Assembly (NCBI GenBank): GCA_017391525.1
Contig: JAFOYE010000007.1
Location: 38,268-102,267, forward strand
Reading direction: 5' to 3'
Source: Paludibacteraceae bacterium
GTDB lineage: Bacteria; Bacteroidota; Bacteroidia; Bacteroidales; Paludibacteraceae
Length of the DNA: 64,000 nucleotides
Both the position numbers and the translations under genes were made by a program. This document shows positions 52,568 to 62,075 of the stretch, one piece after another. Every line of letters begins with the position of its first letter. The first letter of the stretch is position 1. The notes under the pieces were generated by a model that saw only the letters and a program-made list of their open reading frames with translations, searched no databases and was not told the origin of the DNA.

Positions 52568-54853
52568 TTATTTGATCTCCACTCCCATCATATTGTAGGT
52601 CTTACCATCACGACGGATTAGGATCTGACCATTATGTAGGAGTTTGTGGGTGTTGCTTTGTTGTTCTGTAGTGATTTCCTCTACATCCGTGCTAACCAGT
52701 TTGACTTCGATGGTGTTAGAATAGTTAGACGTATAGGTGTAGAAGTCTTTGGTGCGCTTTACCATTACATTATATGCGTAATCGGTAATGCCTTCAGGTA
52801 GATTGGTGAAGGTATAGGAGGTGTCGGTGACTTCGATGGTCTTATATGGAATCTCAACTAATGTACCGGCTTTAGGCACGATGAAGGATATCTTGATATC
52901 ATCCACATAATACTCGCCTTGCTCGCTCATAAAGGCCACATGCAATGGGGTATTACCAAAGTCCACACCCGATAATACGACCGAATCCGTGATATACCCA
53001 CTTGCTGTTGCACTAAAGGCTACTGGTATACCTATTTCCGCTTGTGCTGCTTCGTGGTTCTTGATGATCATCACCCAAAGGCGGTCGCCAGGCACCTTGT
53101 TGTAGGCTTTGAATGACACTTTAACAGCGTTGTTGCCAAACTTCATTTCAGGACCTACGACCAATCCTGCCTTGCCGCTGTAGTAGTTAGGACCTTGACT
53201 ACCTGCCATACCCACTACCCAACGAGGGTAGGTGAGCAACCAGTCGTGCTCGCTCTGACCATTTTCGCTTAGGCTATGTACCAAGTCCCATGAGAAACCT
53301 GGATTGTCAAATGTTCCATCTTTGATACCGCTGAAGTCTTCTTTGAGAATAACGACCTCTTCGTTGTCTCGTTTGGTTGTGGTAGTCTGTAGGATATTAA
53401 GTTTGTAACTGCCAGCATGGTAGTTCTGCTCCCAATTAGCGGTGAAACTATTCTCTGTTACATCCGATGCAGGTAATGCAACTGGTGTCACCCCTTGGAT
53501 ACCATCTACCCAGATGTCCTCGCTAGGTTCGGATATCATATCGCCCTCTTTGACCTTGACATGGTAGAAGTACTCTTTTGTTGGATTGATGTTGCTAACT
53601 ACGCAGAAGGTGTCTACCACTAGACTATCGGTGATCCATTGGACAGGTAAGGCTTGTGTTTGGTATTCCAATGTGATATCATCTATGGCAAAAGTAATGC
53701 CATACGACCCGACGCACTCCAATTTCACTTGAGTGACGTAATTGCCTATTTCATCTCCTTCAAAAGTGAGGTATCCGCCATTCTTTTCCATCCAATAATT
53801 AGGGAGATTAGCTATTGCTTCCCACTTGCCATCCATATTCTTGACGTGTACGCCCACCATGGAGTAGTTATATTCCTCTTCGGCCATACTGCTAGGCTTA
53901 ACCCAGAAACTAATCTTGTGGATAGGTGCAGGCGTCTCTGGTGTCAAGATATAATCGCCTTCTGCATCAAAATGGATGGCTTGTTTGCCCGATTTATAAT
54001 TGCCCTTGGTTGTACACATATCTTGGCTACCTTGGCTAGACACATCTATGCTCCAACCTTCTGGATATCCTGGATTATCGGTGTCAATAGTCTTTCCATC
54101 CGCTTTCACTTGGATGCTCTCAAAGTCGTAGGATAGTGTGCCGCTGATCTCTTCCTCAGGCATATCCTTATACCATACAGAAAACAAATATCCGTCAATG
54201 TCTGCCACTTGGCTGCGTTGCCAGTTGGCTATGAATTCGGTGGCAGAGTTATTTTTTGGCATGTTAGCCACTACGCCCGGTGTTCGGTTGCGCACGCGTG
54301 TAACCTTAATATCATCTAGTAAGATAGTTCCGCCTACGGTTGAGAACTGGAAGATGTTCTTATTGTTGAAGGTGCCTTTGTCACTGGTCCATGTGAAGTC
54401 TTGCCATTCGGTGGTGAGGTCAAACTCCACAGACTCCAAACGGCCAGAAGTATTATCGCACAAAGATAAGTCCAGTTTACCTGCAAGAGGAGTAGTACCA
54501 GCTCTGCGAGCACGAAAACTGATGGTCGCCTCGCCATATAGTTCAGCCTCTGGAGTAGAGATATGACCTCCGTATATGTAACCATAGTAGTCGTACTCGG
54601 ATACAGCTACACAACCACCAGCTTGGAAAACGTAATATCCAGACCAATGAGGTTGGTGTGTGTAAGCCGCATCTACTTCGTAGATGTAGTTAGTACCTGG
54701 TGCTATATTCTTGTTATCAGGTAGTTCGGGTGTGCCCGCTGTACAGAGCGAGAAATCCTCCTCCATGATCACTATTGGCTCGTATGTTGGGTTTTGTGCG
54801 TTAGCTACTAGCATGGTGCACAAAATAGTGCAGAGTGTTGCTATTATTCTCAT
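52568..54853 (-). CDS. Secreted protein with jelly-roll domains nested in Fn3 domains
   Basis: 761 residues. Signal peptide ending VANA with Gln next. Three jelly-roll-like modules, each beginning with an EDF or DFE motif (MEEDFSLC, SYDFESIQ, KEDFSGIKDG) and ending in LLDDIKV-, AIDDITL- or YVDDIKIS-type strands. Two Fn3 domains (SATEFIANWQ and NSFTANWEQ) are split: a jelly-roll sits between their early strands and the late strands (YFYHVKVKEGD and YAYNVMVKRTKD). The C-terminal tail HNGQILIRRDGKTYNMMG is shared with six other proteins here. Likely surface carbohydrate-binding or adhesive. No catalytic motif found. Confidence 0.83.
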   Translation of the reverse strand: MRIIATLCTILCTMLVANAQNPTYEPIVIMEEDFSLCTAGTPELPDNKNIAPGTNYIYEVDAAYTHQPHWSGYYVFQAGGCVAVSEYDYYGYIYGGHISTPEAELYGEATISFRARRAGTTPLAGKLDLSLCDNTSGRLESVEFDLTTEWQDFTWTSDKGTFNNKNIFQFSTVGGTILLDDIKVTRVRNRTPGVVANMPKNNSATEFIANWQRSQVADIDGYLFSVWYKDMPEEEISGTLSYDFESIQVKADGKTIDTDNPGYPEGWSIDVSSQGSQDMCTTKGNYKSGKQAIHFDAEGDYILTPETPAPIHKISFWVKPSSMAEEEYNYSMVGVHVKNMDGKWEAIANLPNYWMEKNGGYLTFEGDEIGNYVTQVKLECVGSYGITFAIDDITLEYQTQALPVQWITDSLVVDTFCVVSNINPTKEYFYHVKVKEGDMISEPSEDIWVDGIQGVTPVALPASDVTENSFTANWEQNYHAGSYKLNILQTTTTKRDNEEVVILKEDFSGIKDGTFDNPGFSWDLVHSLSENGQSEHDWLLTYPRWVVGMAGSQGPNYYSGKAGLVVGPEMKFGNNAVKVSFKAYNKVPGDRLWVMIIKNHEAAQAEIGIPVAFSATASGYITDSVVLSGVDFGNTPLHVAFMSEQGEYYVDDIKISFIVPKAGTLVEIPYKTIEVTDTSYTFTNLPEGITDYAYNVMVKRTKDFYTYTSNYSNTIEVKLVSTDVEEITTEQQSNTHKLLHNGQILIRRDGKTYNMMGVEIK

Positions 54854-54877
54854 GTCCGTTATACTATGTAATTGAAA

Positions 54878-57406
54878 TTAATTTTGTTTCTTGATTATTC
54901 TTCTCCACAAAGGATAAGTCAAGGCCCCTGCGCTGAGAACTAATGCAAGAATCAAGAATCCCATAGACCACTTGTCAGTCTTCAAGGCATGTGGCTCAAA
55001 CACCATACGTAAGGTGTGGGTACCTGCAGGTATCACAGCTCCGCGCAATGTGTAGTTAACACGTGCTAAAGGTATCTCTTCCATATTTCCATTGTCGTCT
55101 ACAAGATAGAGGTGCCAATCATGTGGGTAGTATATCTCAGAGAATACAGCCACTTTGTTTTGCTCGGTTTGTGCGCGGTACTCTAGGCAGTTGGGCGCAT
55201 AGGAAATCAATTCAATCTTATCCTCATGATAAGCCATTAATGGTGCAACTTCTGGTTTTTGCACATTTAGTATGTCTTTGAAGTTTTTGTCTGCAACAGC
55301 TTGAACATGTAAATCCAATGTCTTCAATGCTGCGCATTCTTCGTCAGGGGTATTTACAAATTGTACATCCTCTACAAACCAACAGTTACCCATGGCATAT
55401 GGGTTTAGGATGACAGAAGACTTACCTGTGATTAGATACTTGGTATTTAACATGTTGATCACAGGAGTATTAGTTCCTAATGATTGTAGTTCAATAATAC
55501 TTTCAATCTCAGGTGTAATATGTAGATCTATCAAATCTTGATAACGACGTAACTTAGCAGCTGAATAACCACCGATGGATTTCAGTCGATAACTTGTACG
55601 TGCATCTTTGTCGATGTCGCTGGCCAAATTCAATACTCGGTAATCCAATGTGGTATCCTTCAATATCTCCTCCTCATATGGTTGCATTGCGAAGGATTGT
55701 TCTGCCATTTTTTTGTTTACGAAGTTATCCTCACCGAAGAAACGTTTGTTAACAGGCACCATATCAAATAGTACTAAGGCTCCTAGACCAATGTATAGAG
55801 TAATGGGCCACACGATAGATTTGTCGTTCTTATCTAGCGTTTTCCATGCATACCAGTAGATTAATCCTCCTCCCAATAGGATGAAGATTAAGGAGCGCCA
55901 AGCATCAGCTTCAATCATGGCTACACGCTCAGCCATGATGGCTTCTCTCATCCAGTCATAGACTTGTCCAGTCCATTGAACATCATAACTGCAGGTAACA
56001 TCGAGGCTACTTGCAAATAAACTGAAGAACAAGCAGAGGCCTCCGGTAATACCACCTGCGATCCACATTTTTTTACGCAGAACGTTCCATTCTATCTGTT
56101 TGCTTACAATTCGTTGTAGAGCCAATATACCCAATAGCGGAATAGTAATTTCTGCTACCACAAGGATACTCTCTACTGCGCGGAACTTGTTGTACATTGG
56201 GAAGTAGTTGAAGAAGAATTCGGTCAACCACATCATATTCTTACCCCATGCCAATGCTAACGAACATAGTGTAGCAACTAGCAGAGCCCATTTGTATGGA
56301 CCAGGTACAATCAATAATCCCAATACAAATAAGAAGCATATGATAGCACCCACGTATACAGGACCACTCGTAAATGGCTTCTCTCCATGGTAAGTAGGCA
56401 CTTGCTCGCAGAAATCTTTGGCATACTGTTTAGGGAAACCATTATCTCTCAATGTTTGATAGAGTTCTGAATCTTCTCCTACCTTATAGCCGCTAGCACC
56501 TCCTTCCCAGTTAGGGATCATTAGTGTCATAGTTTCACCTATACCATAACTCCATTGGGTTGCATAGTCTAAATCTAAACCTGCTGGCTTAGATTTGTCA
56601 TCCCCTTCTCGGGTTAACTCACTATGTCCACCACGCATGGTTTCTTTAAGGTAGTTTTGGTTCATCTCCATCCAACTCAATTTGGTACCCAATACCAATA
56701 GTAGGCTTAATGCCAATACTCCTACGGATATGCCCAAGTCTTTCCAACGTTTCTCACGAATATGGATATAGAGTTCTGCTATACCCATCACACCGAGCAA
56801 TAGGAAGATGTAATAGGTCATCTGTGGGTGGAGTGTGAGACTTAATATGCCGTATAAGATTACCAATGGGGCACCTAACCAATATTGTTTGCGGAAGATT
56901 GCGTAGAAACCGCCTATCACTGGCGCTAGGAATCCTAAGGCCATTGCTTTGGTTACGTGTCCTGCTGGGATAATGAGGAAGAAATAGGTCGAGAAACCAA
57001 TCGCCAAACCACCAATGATGCTCAACCAAGGGTTCACCTTGAAGCAACGAAGCATTAAGAAGAAACCAAAGAAATAGGCAAAGATGATACCTATCATCTC
57101 CCAGCCTTCGTCAAATCCTAAATGGGCTAGACTAGCTATGTCGTTGCGGATTTCACCGGATGGTAAACTACCAGTGATTTGGTAGGTAGGCATACCTCCA
57201 AACATAGAGTTGGTCCACCAAGTACGTGTTCCTGTTTCTTCATAATATTCCATTGCTTCGTGTGCCGCACCTTTCCAATTGTTTACGTCACCTTGCATCA
57301 ATACTTTTCCTTGCAGTGCTGGGGTGCAGTACATCATAGCTAGTGCTACAAATACCACAATCCCTACTACATAAGGCAGAATTTTCTTCCAATCCAATTT
57401 CATCAT
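54878..57406 (-). CDS. YfhO-family membrane protein
   Basis: 842 residues. A polytopic membrane protein with many hydrophobic segments and long outer loops containing TWWTNSMFGGMPTYQ, HPQMTYYIFLLLG, LMIPNWEGGASG and a C-terminal soluble domain (PYAMGNCWFVEDVQFV, FSEIYYPHDWHLYL). This matches the Bacteroidetes YfhO proteins, related in layout to GT-C glycosyltransferases and thought to add sugars to envelope polymers. The first two codons are both Met; the second (MKLDWKK) is equally possible as the start. It lies between two secreted-protein genes (gaps 24 and 17 bases), so all three may be one operon. Confidence 0.9.
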   Translation of the reverse strand: MMKLDWKKILPYVVGIVVFVALAMMYCTPALQGKVLMQGDVNNWKGAAHEAMEYYEETGTRTWWTNSMFGGMPTYQITGSLPSGEIRNDIASLAHLGFDEGWEMIGIIFAYFFGFFLMLRCFKVNPWLSIIGGLAIGFSTYFFLIIPAGHVTKAMALGFLAPVIGGFYAIFRKQYWLGAPLVILYGILSLTLHPQMTYYIFLLLGVMGIAELYIHIREKRWKDLGISVGVLALSLLLVLGTKLSWMEMNQNYLKETMRGGHSELTREGDDKSKPAGLDLDYATQWSYGIGETMTLMIPNWEGGASGYKVGEDSELYQTLRDNGFPKQYAKDFCEQVPTYHGEKPFTSGPVYVGAIICFLFVLGLLIVPGPYKWALLVATLCSLALAWGKNMMWLTEFFFNYFPMYNKFRAVESILVVAEITIPLLGILALQRIVSKQIEWNVLRKKMWIAGGITGGLCLFFSLFASSLDVTCSYDVQWTGQVYDWMREAIMAERVAMIEADAWRSLIFILLGGGLIYWYAWKTLDKNDKSIVWPITLYIGLGALVLFDMVPVNKRFFGEDNFVNKKMAEQSFAMQPYEEEILKDTTLDYRVLNLASDIDKDARTSYRLKSIGGYSAAKLRRYQDLIDLHITPEIESIIELQSLGTNTPVINMLNTKYLITGKSSVILNPYAMGNCWFVEDVQFVNTPDEECAALKTLDLHVQAVADKNFKDILNVQKPEVAPLMAYHEDKIELISYAPNCLEYRAQTEQNKVAVFSEIYYPHDWHLYLVDDNGNMEEIPLARVNYTLRGAVIPAGTHTLRMVFEPHALKTDKWSMGFLILALVLSAGALTYPLWRRIIKKQN

Positions 57407-57423
57407 ATTTCGCTATTTTGTGA

Positions 57424-60400
57424 TTATTCTATGATATTACCAAAGATATCATAATATTTATTTCCTCGGTAGATTACTATTTTGCCATTTAGGATTAACT
57501 TGATGGCAGATGATGCTTCTCCCACGAGCAATTCTGTGTCGGTAGTAGTACCACCTACAGTATCCCATTTTGCATACAATGTACCGCTAGCACCTACTTC
57601 TAATTGTACAACAGGTGTACCAGAGAAGTCTGCCTCCCAGTACCAACCACCAAAAGTGTACCCCTCTTTGGTTGGTATAGGTAGAACATAGGTCTCGGTG
57701 ATAGTCTCGGGTAGTACGACAGCTGTACCATAAACTTGTTGGTATGCGGCACCCCATGCTTCTGGTTTACCAGCTGTAGAAAAATCCGCTGTTATTGGCC
57801 ATGAAGTGTGTTGGTTACAATTGAAGAAACTGTGTACATGCCAACGCCAAAGAGCTTCCATGCCGTCTGCGGATGGGTCATTACTTAATGTATATCCTTG
57901 CTCAGTTGCCACATCAGTAATATAGTTGCCTAACCATTGGTATTCAGACTCGGATTGAGTCATGATTTCGCACATTTTAGCAGGTGCAAATGTCGCTACA
58001 TTCTCAATCGTTTGATCCGCACGATTCAAGCCATAGAAAGTATTGTAATATGGTTTGAATGCTGTCCACAAAGAATCATTGCTAGGTACTTCTGCTGCTT
58101 TTGGCAATTCGCCACCATTCAACTCATAATATACGATTGCAGGAGGAGCAGGAGGGGTGTTATCTCCCGACAAACTTACAACGATATCTGATGCACCGGG
58201 TGATGAAATGCGCACTTGTGCCTTATGTTGGGTTTTGAGAGTGTTTGGAGTGTAGGTTACTGTAATGGTGGATTTTTTCTTCCAAACAGTACCATTTTTT
58301 ATTGTTGCAGTAAAGCAGCTAGCATCAGCGCCAGAGATAGTGATGGTTTGATCACCAAGTAGATAGTCTGAAGAAACAGTAAAAGATTGACTAACAGCAG
58401 AACCATCTGCAGATGACAATGCTAATGTAGTAGCACTAGCAGTTGAGGTTACTGAAGGCACTTTATATTTATATCCATTGACGATATCTGCAACGTACTC
58501 GAATACGTTATTTACGCGAGAGCCGCTTGCGCCATTGGCGATTTGAAGATACATGTTGGTTCTGCCCTTGCTACCTCTGCGCAATTTCCATCCTTCTGGT
58601 TCTCCATGAGACATATTGATGATAGCACTCTTCATCACAGGTTTGCGGTAGGACCAAGTATTTGTACGCCAGTTATAAGCATTGAGCATAACGATAGGGA
58701 TATTTTTACCATTGTCAGGTACAACGGTGTATCCGTCAAGTCCATTAGTGGTTCCTCCCATTCCTTCTGCAATGTAGAGATAATCACCATTGATGGTAAA
58801 TCCTTGGAATGGCCAGAACATAAATCCCTGATCTATGCTCTTGTAGGCATTGCTAGAAGAAGAATAAGCCTCTGTGAGCTTTTGTATTTTGATTGACTTG
58901 AGTTTAGTTGCATCACTAAGATTATTAAAGGCATCATCCAAGTCGTATATCACAAAATACATATAATTACTAGAACGCGAACACTCGCACAAGAGGCGAT
59001 TTTGCTTGTCAATAGATGGGTATTGATTGGTATGACCATTACCCGATGTCATCTTCTTGATAGTGTATGTCTTGTTGTTATATGTGAAGGATTCTTTTTG
59101 TAAGTTAGCAGTAGCACCACTAACGAATGGGAAGATACAGATTGCTTTTGAGGTGCTTTTGCTAGTTTCGCTATCACCTCCAGTGAATAGATATAACGTT
59201 CCATTGATGCGGCATACGGCTATATTACTACCATGAGCGGCATTACCTAAATACATGTATTGTTTCCCAGTTGAACCGTCAGATTTCTTGTAGTAACGGG
59301 TTACTGTTTGTGGTTCATAACCTGCAGCACCATTGTTAGGGTCAATTTGAAGGAAATACATATCATCTGTCTCCTCGTCAATGTCAAAACTTTGACAAAC
59401 ACGAGTAGATTTCATGCTTTGATTTTTAATGGTAGTACCACAAGGTGAATCAAAATAATCTGCGGTAGTACCCGCGCTACTAGCGAAGTTAAATTCGCCC
59501 ATACTGCTTGCGAATACGCGGCCAGCTATGCTCTCATCTGGTAAATATACTGTGCCTATACACAACTCGCTATTGTCAAACTCGTTGAATCGGCAATCAA
59601 CAACATAACCATTGCCGGTGTATTCATCATTACTATAGTATACGTAATTATAGTCTCTTGAAGAATGACATGGTTTATTCTTAAAGATGTTATAGTTCAT
59701 GTAGAGCTTTGTTTTTACCATTGGTACGATGGCATTGCTCTTATCTCCATTAAACAGGCGAATCAATGTGTACATTGAACTTTGTCCTTGGCATTTGTTG
59801 AACACATTGTTTTGGATGTATATGTTAGTTGTATTTGCGTTACCGCAGTAGCGCATAGCAATACAAAACTCACCATATACTGATCCATGTGACAAACGAG
59901 CAGTATCACCTACGCTAGTAAAACTATTGTTCTTAATATTGAAGGTTCCCTGTCCGTTATTCAGGTAGATACTTGTTCCTCCGTCTTTAAAAGTGTTGTC
60001 TGAGATTGTGGTAGTGCCATACGCACCACTTAAACTGACAAAGTTTGCTGTGTTGCTTGCGCTACCAGTAAAGGTGTTATGAGCAATGGTAAAATCCTTA
60101 TATCGTTGATACCATTGTGCATCGCTAGCTTCGGTATTACCTGCGTAATGTCCAAATTGTAATACGGCAATGTCGGTGCTTGTTTTAGCAACGGTAGATG
60201 CTTCTACTATGTTATATAGGAATTTAAATCCTGAAACGGGTTTACCACTTCTAGCATTCCATTCATACATCTTGCCATTACCGGTAATAGTAAAACCATT
60301 AAAGGTGATATTATTGGCTGCAATAGTAATGACATTTGTCAACTTACTTTCTTCCAAAGTTCTATTACTAGAGCGTTTCTCGCAATATGCGTTGTTACCC

Positions 60401-60657
60401 AAGAAAGTGAGTCCTGCTGTACTAATAGTCACAGCTTCCGCATACACACCTCCATCTACATGAACTGTTGAATTAGCAGTAGCTACTTTGAGCAACTCGG
60501 TAAACGATGCAAAAGCCGTACTATCTACGGTAAAGCTGTGTCCCTTGTATTCTAATGTTTCTCCTGTGGTTGTTGCCTTAGGCGAAATCAAATACTCTGC
60601 AGCAAAACTCATTGTTGCTACTGCAGTTACCAATGCTAGAGTAAGTAAACGTTTCAT
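57424..60657 (-). CDS. Secreted beta-helix/propeller protein with Trp-rich domain and InlB repeat
   Basis: 1,077 residues from ATG 60657, where the signal peptide MKRLLTLALVTAVATMSFA begins. Right-handed parallel beta-helix (about 25-400; ITFNGFTITGNG, FTIAHNTF, TTISDNTFKDGG). A propeller-like region follows (about 420-700), then an Ig/BACON-like domain (SVSQSFTVSSDYLLGDQTITISG type). A Listeria-Bacteroides repeat starts with YYELNGGELP, is interrupted by the Trp-rich module (YQWLGNYI, SFFNCNQHTSWP, DFSTAGKPEAW), and resumes with KEGYTFGGWYW and LYAKWDT. Tail: NGKIVIYRGNKYYDIFG. Beta-helices often bind or cleave glycans; no catalytic residues can be named. Confidence 0.87.
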   Translation of the reverse strand: MKRLLTLALVTAVATMSFAAEYLISPKATTTGETLEYKGHSFTVDSTAFASFTELLKVATANSTVHVDGGVYAEAVTISTAGLTFLGNNAYCEKRSSNRTLEESKLTNVITIAANNITFNGFTITGNGKMYEWNARSGKPVSGFKFLYNIVEASTVAKTSTDIAVLQFGHYAGNTEASDAQWYQRYKDFTIAHNTFTGSASNTANFVSLSGAYGTTTISDNTFKDGGTSIYLNNGQGTFNIKNNSFTSVGDTARLSHGSVYGEFCIAMRYCGNANTTNIYIQNNVFNKCQGQSSMYTLIRLFNGDKSNAIVPMVKTKLYMNYNIFKNKPCHSSRDYNYVYYSNDEYTGNGYVVDCRFNEFDNSELCIGTVYLPDESIAGRVFASSMGEFNFASSAGTTADYFDSPCGTTIKNQSMKSTRVCQSFDIDEETDDMYFLQIDPNNGAAGYEPQTVTRYYKKSDGSTGKQYMYLGNAAHGSNIAVCRINGTLYLFTGGDSETSKSTSKAICIFPFVSGATANLQKESFTYNNKTYTIKKMTSGNGHTNQYPSIDKQNRLLCECSRSSNYMYFVIYDLDDAFNNLSDATKLKSIKIQKLTEAYSSSSNAYKSIDQGFMFWPFQGFTINGDYLYIAEGMGGTTNGLDGYTVVPDNGKNIPIVMLNAYNWRTNTWSYRKPVMKSAIINMSHGEPEGWKLRRGSKGRTNMYLQIANGASGSRVNNVFEYVADIVNGYKYKVPSVTSTASATTLALSSADGSAVSQSFTVSSDYLLGDQTITISGADASCFTATIKNGTVWKKKSTITVTYTPNTLKTQHKAQVRISSPGASDIVVSLSGDNTPPAPPAIVYYELNGGELPKAAEVPSNDSLWTAFKPYYNTFYGLNRADQTIENVATFAPAKMCEIMTQSESEYQWLGNYITDVATEQGYTLSNDPSADGMEALWRWHVHSFFNCNQHTSWPITADFSTAGKPEAWGAAYQQVYGTAVVLPETITETYVLPIPTKEGYTFGGWYWEADFSGTPVVQLEVGASGTLYAKWDTVGGTTTDTELLVGEASSAIKLILNGKIVIYRGNKYYDIFGNIIE

Positions 60658-60727
60658 TGTATTGTGTTTTTCGGTTAATATTCTATTAATGCTGACTAAT
60701 AACACTGCGCGCTGAACCATTTAGGAC

Positions 60728-60740
60728 AACGCGCCGCGTT
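60728..60740. repeat. Perfect palindrome AACGCG-C-CGCGTT
   Basis: Six-base arms around one C, between the rnfA stop and the start of the beta-helix gene. No T-run. Its function, if any, is unknown. Confidence 0.35.
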
Positions 60741-60746
60741 AATTAT

Positions 60747-61340
60747 TTATACTACTCCGCTAAAGCCCATAAAGGCCATAGCCAAAAGACCAGCGGTCAA
60801 CAGAGCGATAGGAGTTCCTTGCATAGCTTTTGGTACTTTAGCCATAGCTAATTGCTCGCGCATACCTGCGAACAATACCAACGCCAAGGCAAATCCTAAT
60901 GCAGTTGCGACTGCAAAAAGCAATCCTATCAATAGACCTGGTTCTGCTCCTTCTGGCAATTTGTATGTGCCTTGAGCCACCATGATAGCCACACCGAGCA
61001 AACAGCAGTTGGTGGTGATCAGTGGCAAGAATACACCCAGCGCTTGATATAAGGATGGAGAAATCTTCTTTAAGATGATCTCAATCATTTGTACCAATGC
61101 TGCAATTACCAAAATGAACAAGATAGTTTGCAAAAACTCAAGTTCATATTTTACTAGCAACTGTTGTAAAAGATATGTTACGATGGTAGCCAATGTCATT
61201 ACGAATGTCACGGCGGCACCCATACCCAATGCTGTGTTAATCTTCTTACTTACTCCCAAAAAAGGACAAATACCCAAAAATTGGCTCAATACGATATTAT
61301 TAACGAATACCGCTGAGATAAATATCAAGAAATATACCAT
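60747..61340 (-). CDS. rnfA: Rnf complex subunit RnfA
   Basis: 197 residues, six membrane segments. VNNIVLSQFLGICPFLGVSKK at the N-terminus and TTNCCLLGVAI in the middle carry the conserved Cys residues that hold the intramembrane Fe-S centre. Part of the ion-pumping ferredoxin:NAD+ oxidoreductase. Last gene of the rnf unit here (C-D-G-E-A). A structured repeat of about 100 bases separates it from rnfE. Confidence 0.96.
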   Translation of the reverse strand: MVYFLIFISAVFVNNIVLSQFLGICPFLGVSKKINTALGMGAAVTFVMTLATIVTYLLQQLLVKYELEFLQTILFILVIAALVQMIEIILKKISPSLYQALGVFLPLITTNCCLLGVAIMVAQGTYKLPEGAEPGLLIGLLFAVATALGFALALVLFAGMREQLAMAKVPKAMQGTPIALLTAGLLAMAFMGFSGVV

Positions 61341-61372
61341 AATCTTTATTATTTTATTGCTTTGCGATTAAA

Positions 61373-61466
61373 TGAGTTCAAAATTGTTCAGTAGCGTTCC
61401 GCGCTGTTCAGTATTGTTTCCATGAAATACAATGTTGAACCATATTGAACTATATTGAACAAATTT
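61373..61466. repeat. GTTCAGTATTGTT hairpin repeat, copy 1 (rnfE/rnfA gap)
   Basis: TTGTTCAGTAGCG and GCGCTGTTCAGTATTGTTTC, then GAAATACAATGTTGAAC and TATTGAAC units. The two halves are partly complementary. Homologous to 62802-62910. Confidence 0.8.
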
Positions 61467-61484
61467 AGCCGCTCTGCGGTAATG

Positions 61485-62075
61485 TTATTTTTTAAGCAGT
61501 TTCTGTATCAAAGCCATCAAGTAGCCGAGTACGATAAACGCACCAGGAGCCAATACGAAGATAAGCATGCCATACTCCTCGCCGTAGACTCTTGAACCAA
61601 AGAGGCAACCACTACCAAGTAGCTCGCGTACTGCACCAATCAGGGTCAATGCTACACTAAAGCCCAAACCCATACCTAGACCGTCCAATGCAGACAAGCC
61701 TACAGAGTTCTTAGCTGCAAAAGCCTCAGCACGGCCAAGGACCACACAGTTTACCACAATCAGCGGAATAAACAAGCCTAACTCCTCATAAATAGGAGGC
61801 AGATAGGCTTGCATCAATAGTTGAACCATAGTTACAAAAGTAGCAATCACCACGATAAACGCAGGGATGCGCACTTTATCAGGAATCAAATTCTTCAAGA
61901 GTGAAATCACCACATTCGAGCAAATGAGCACAAAAGTGGTTGCCAAACCCATTGACATACCGTTGACAGCAGAAGTTGTTGTCGCTAGTGTAGGGCACAT
62001 ACCGAGTACTAGCACAAAAACTGGGTTCTCGCGCAAGATACCGTTTAATACTGTACTTAATGATTTATTTTTCAT
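61485..62075 (-). CDS. rnfE: Rnf complex subunit RnfE
   Basis: 196 residues from ATG 62075, six membrane segments. Conserved GMCPTLATTTSAVNG and NCVVLGRAEAFA resemble RnfA, its paralogue and partner. An in-frame start 10 codons upstream is rejected because ATG 62075 overlaps the rnfG stop as ATGA and has a GGAGG-type ribosome-binding site, rare in this genome window. Confidence 0.95.
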   Translation of the reverse strand: MKNKSLSTVLNGILRENPVFVLVLGMCPTLATTTSAVNGMSMGLATTFVLICSNVVISLLKNLIPDKVRIPAFIVVIATFVTMVQLLMQAYLPPIYEELGLFIPLIVVNCVVLGRAEAFAAKNSVGLSALDGLGMGLGFSVALTLIGAVRELLGSGCLFGSRVYGEEYGMLIFVLAPGAFIVLGYLMALIQKLLKK

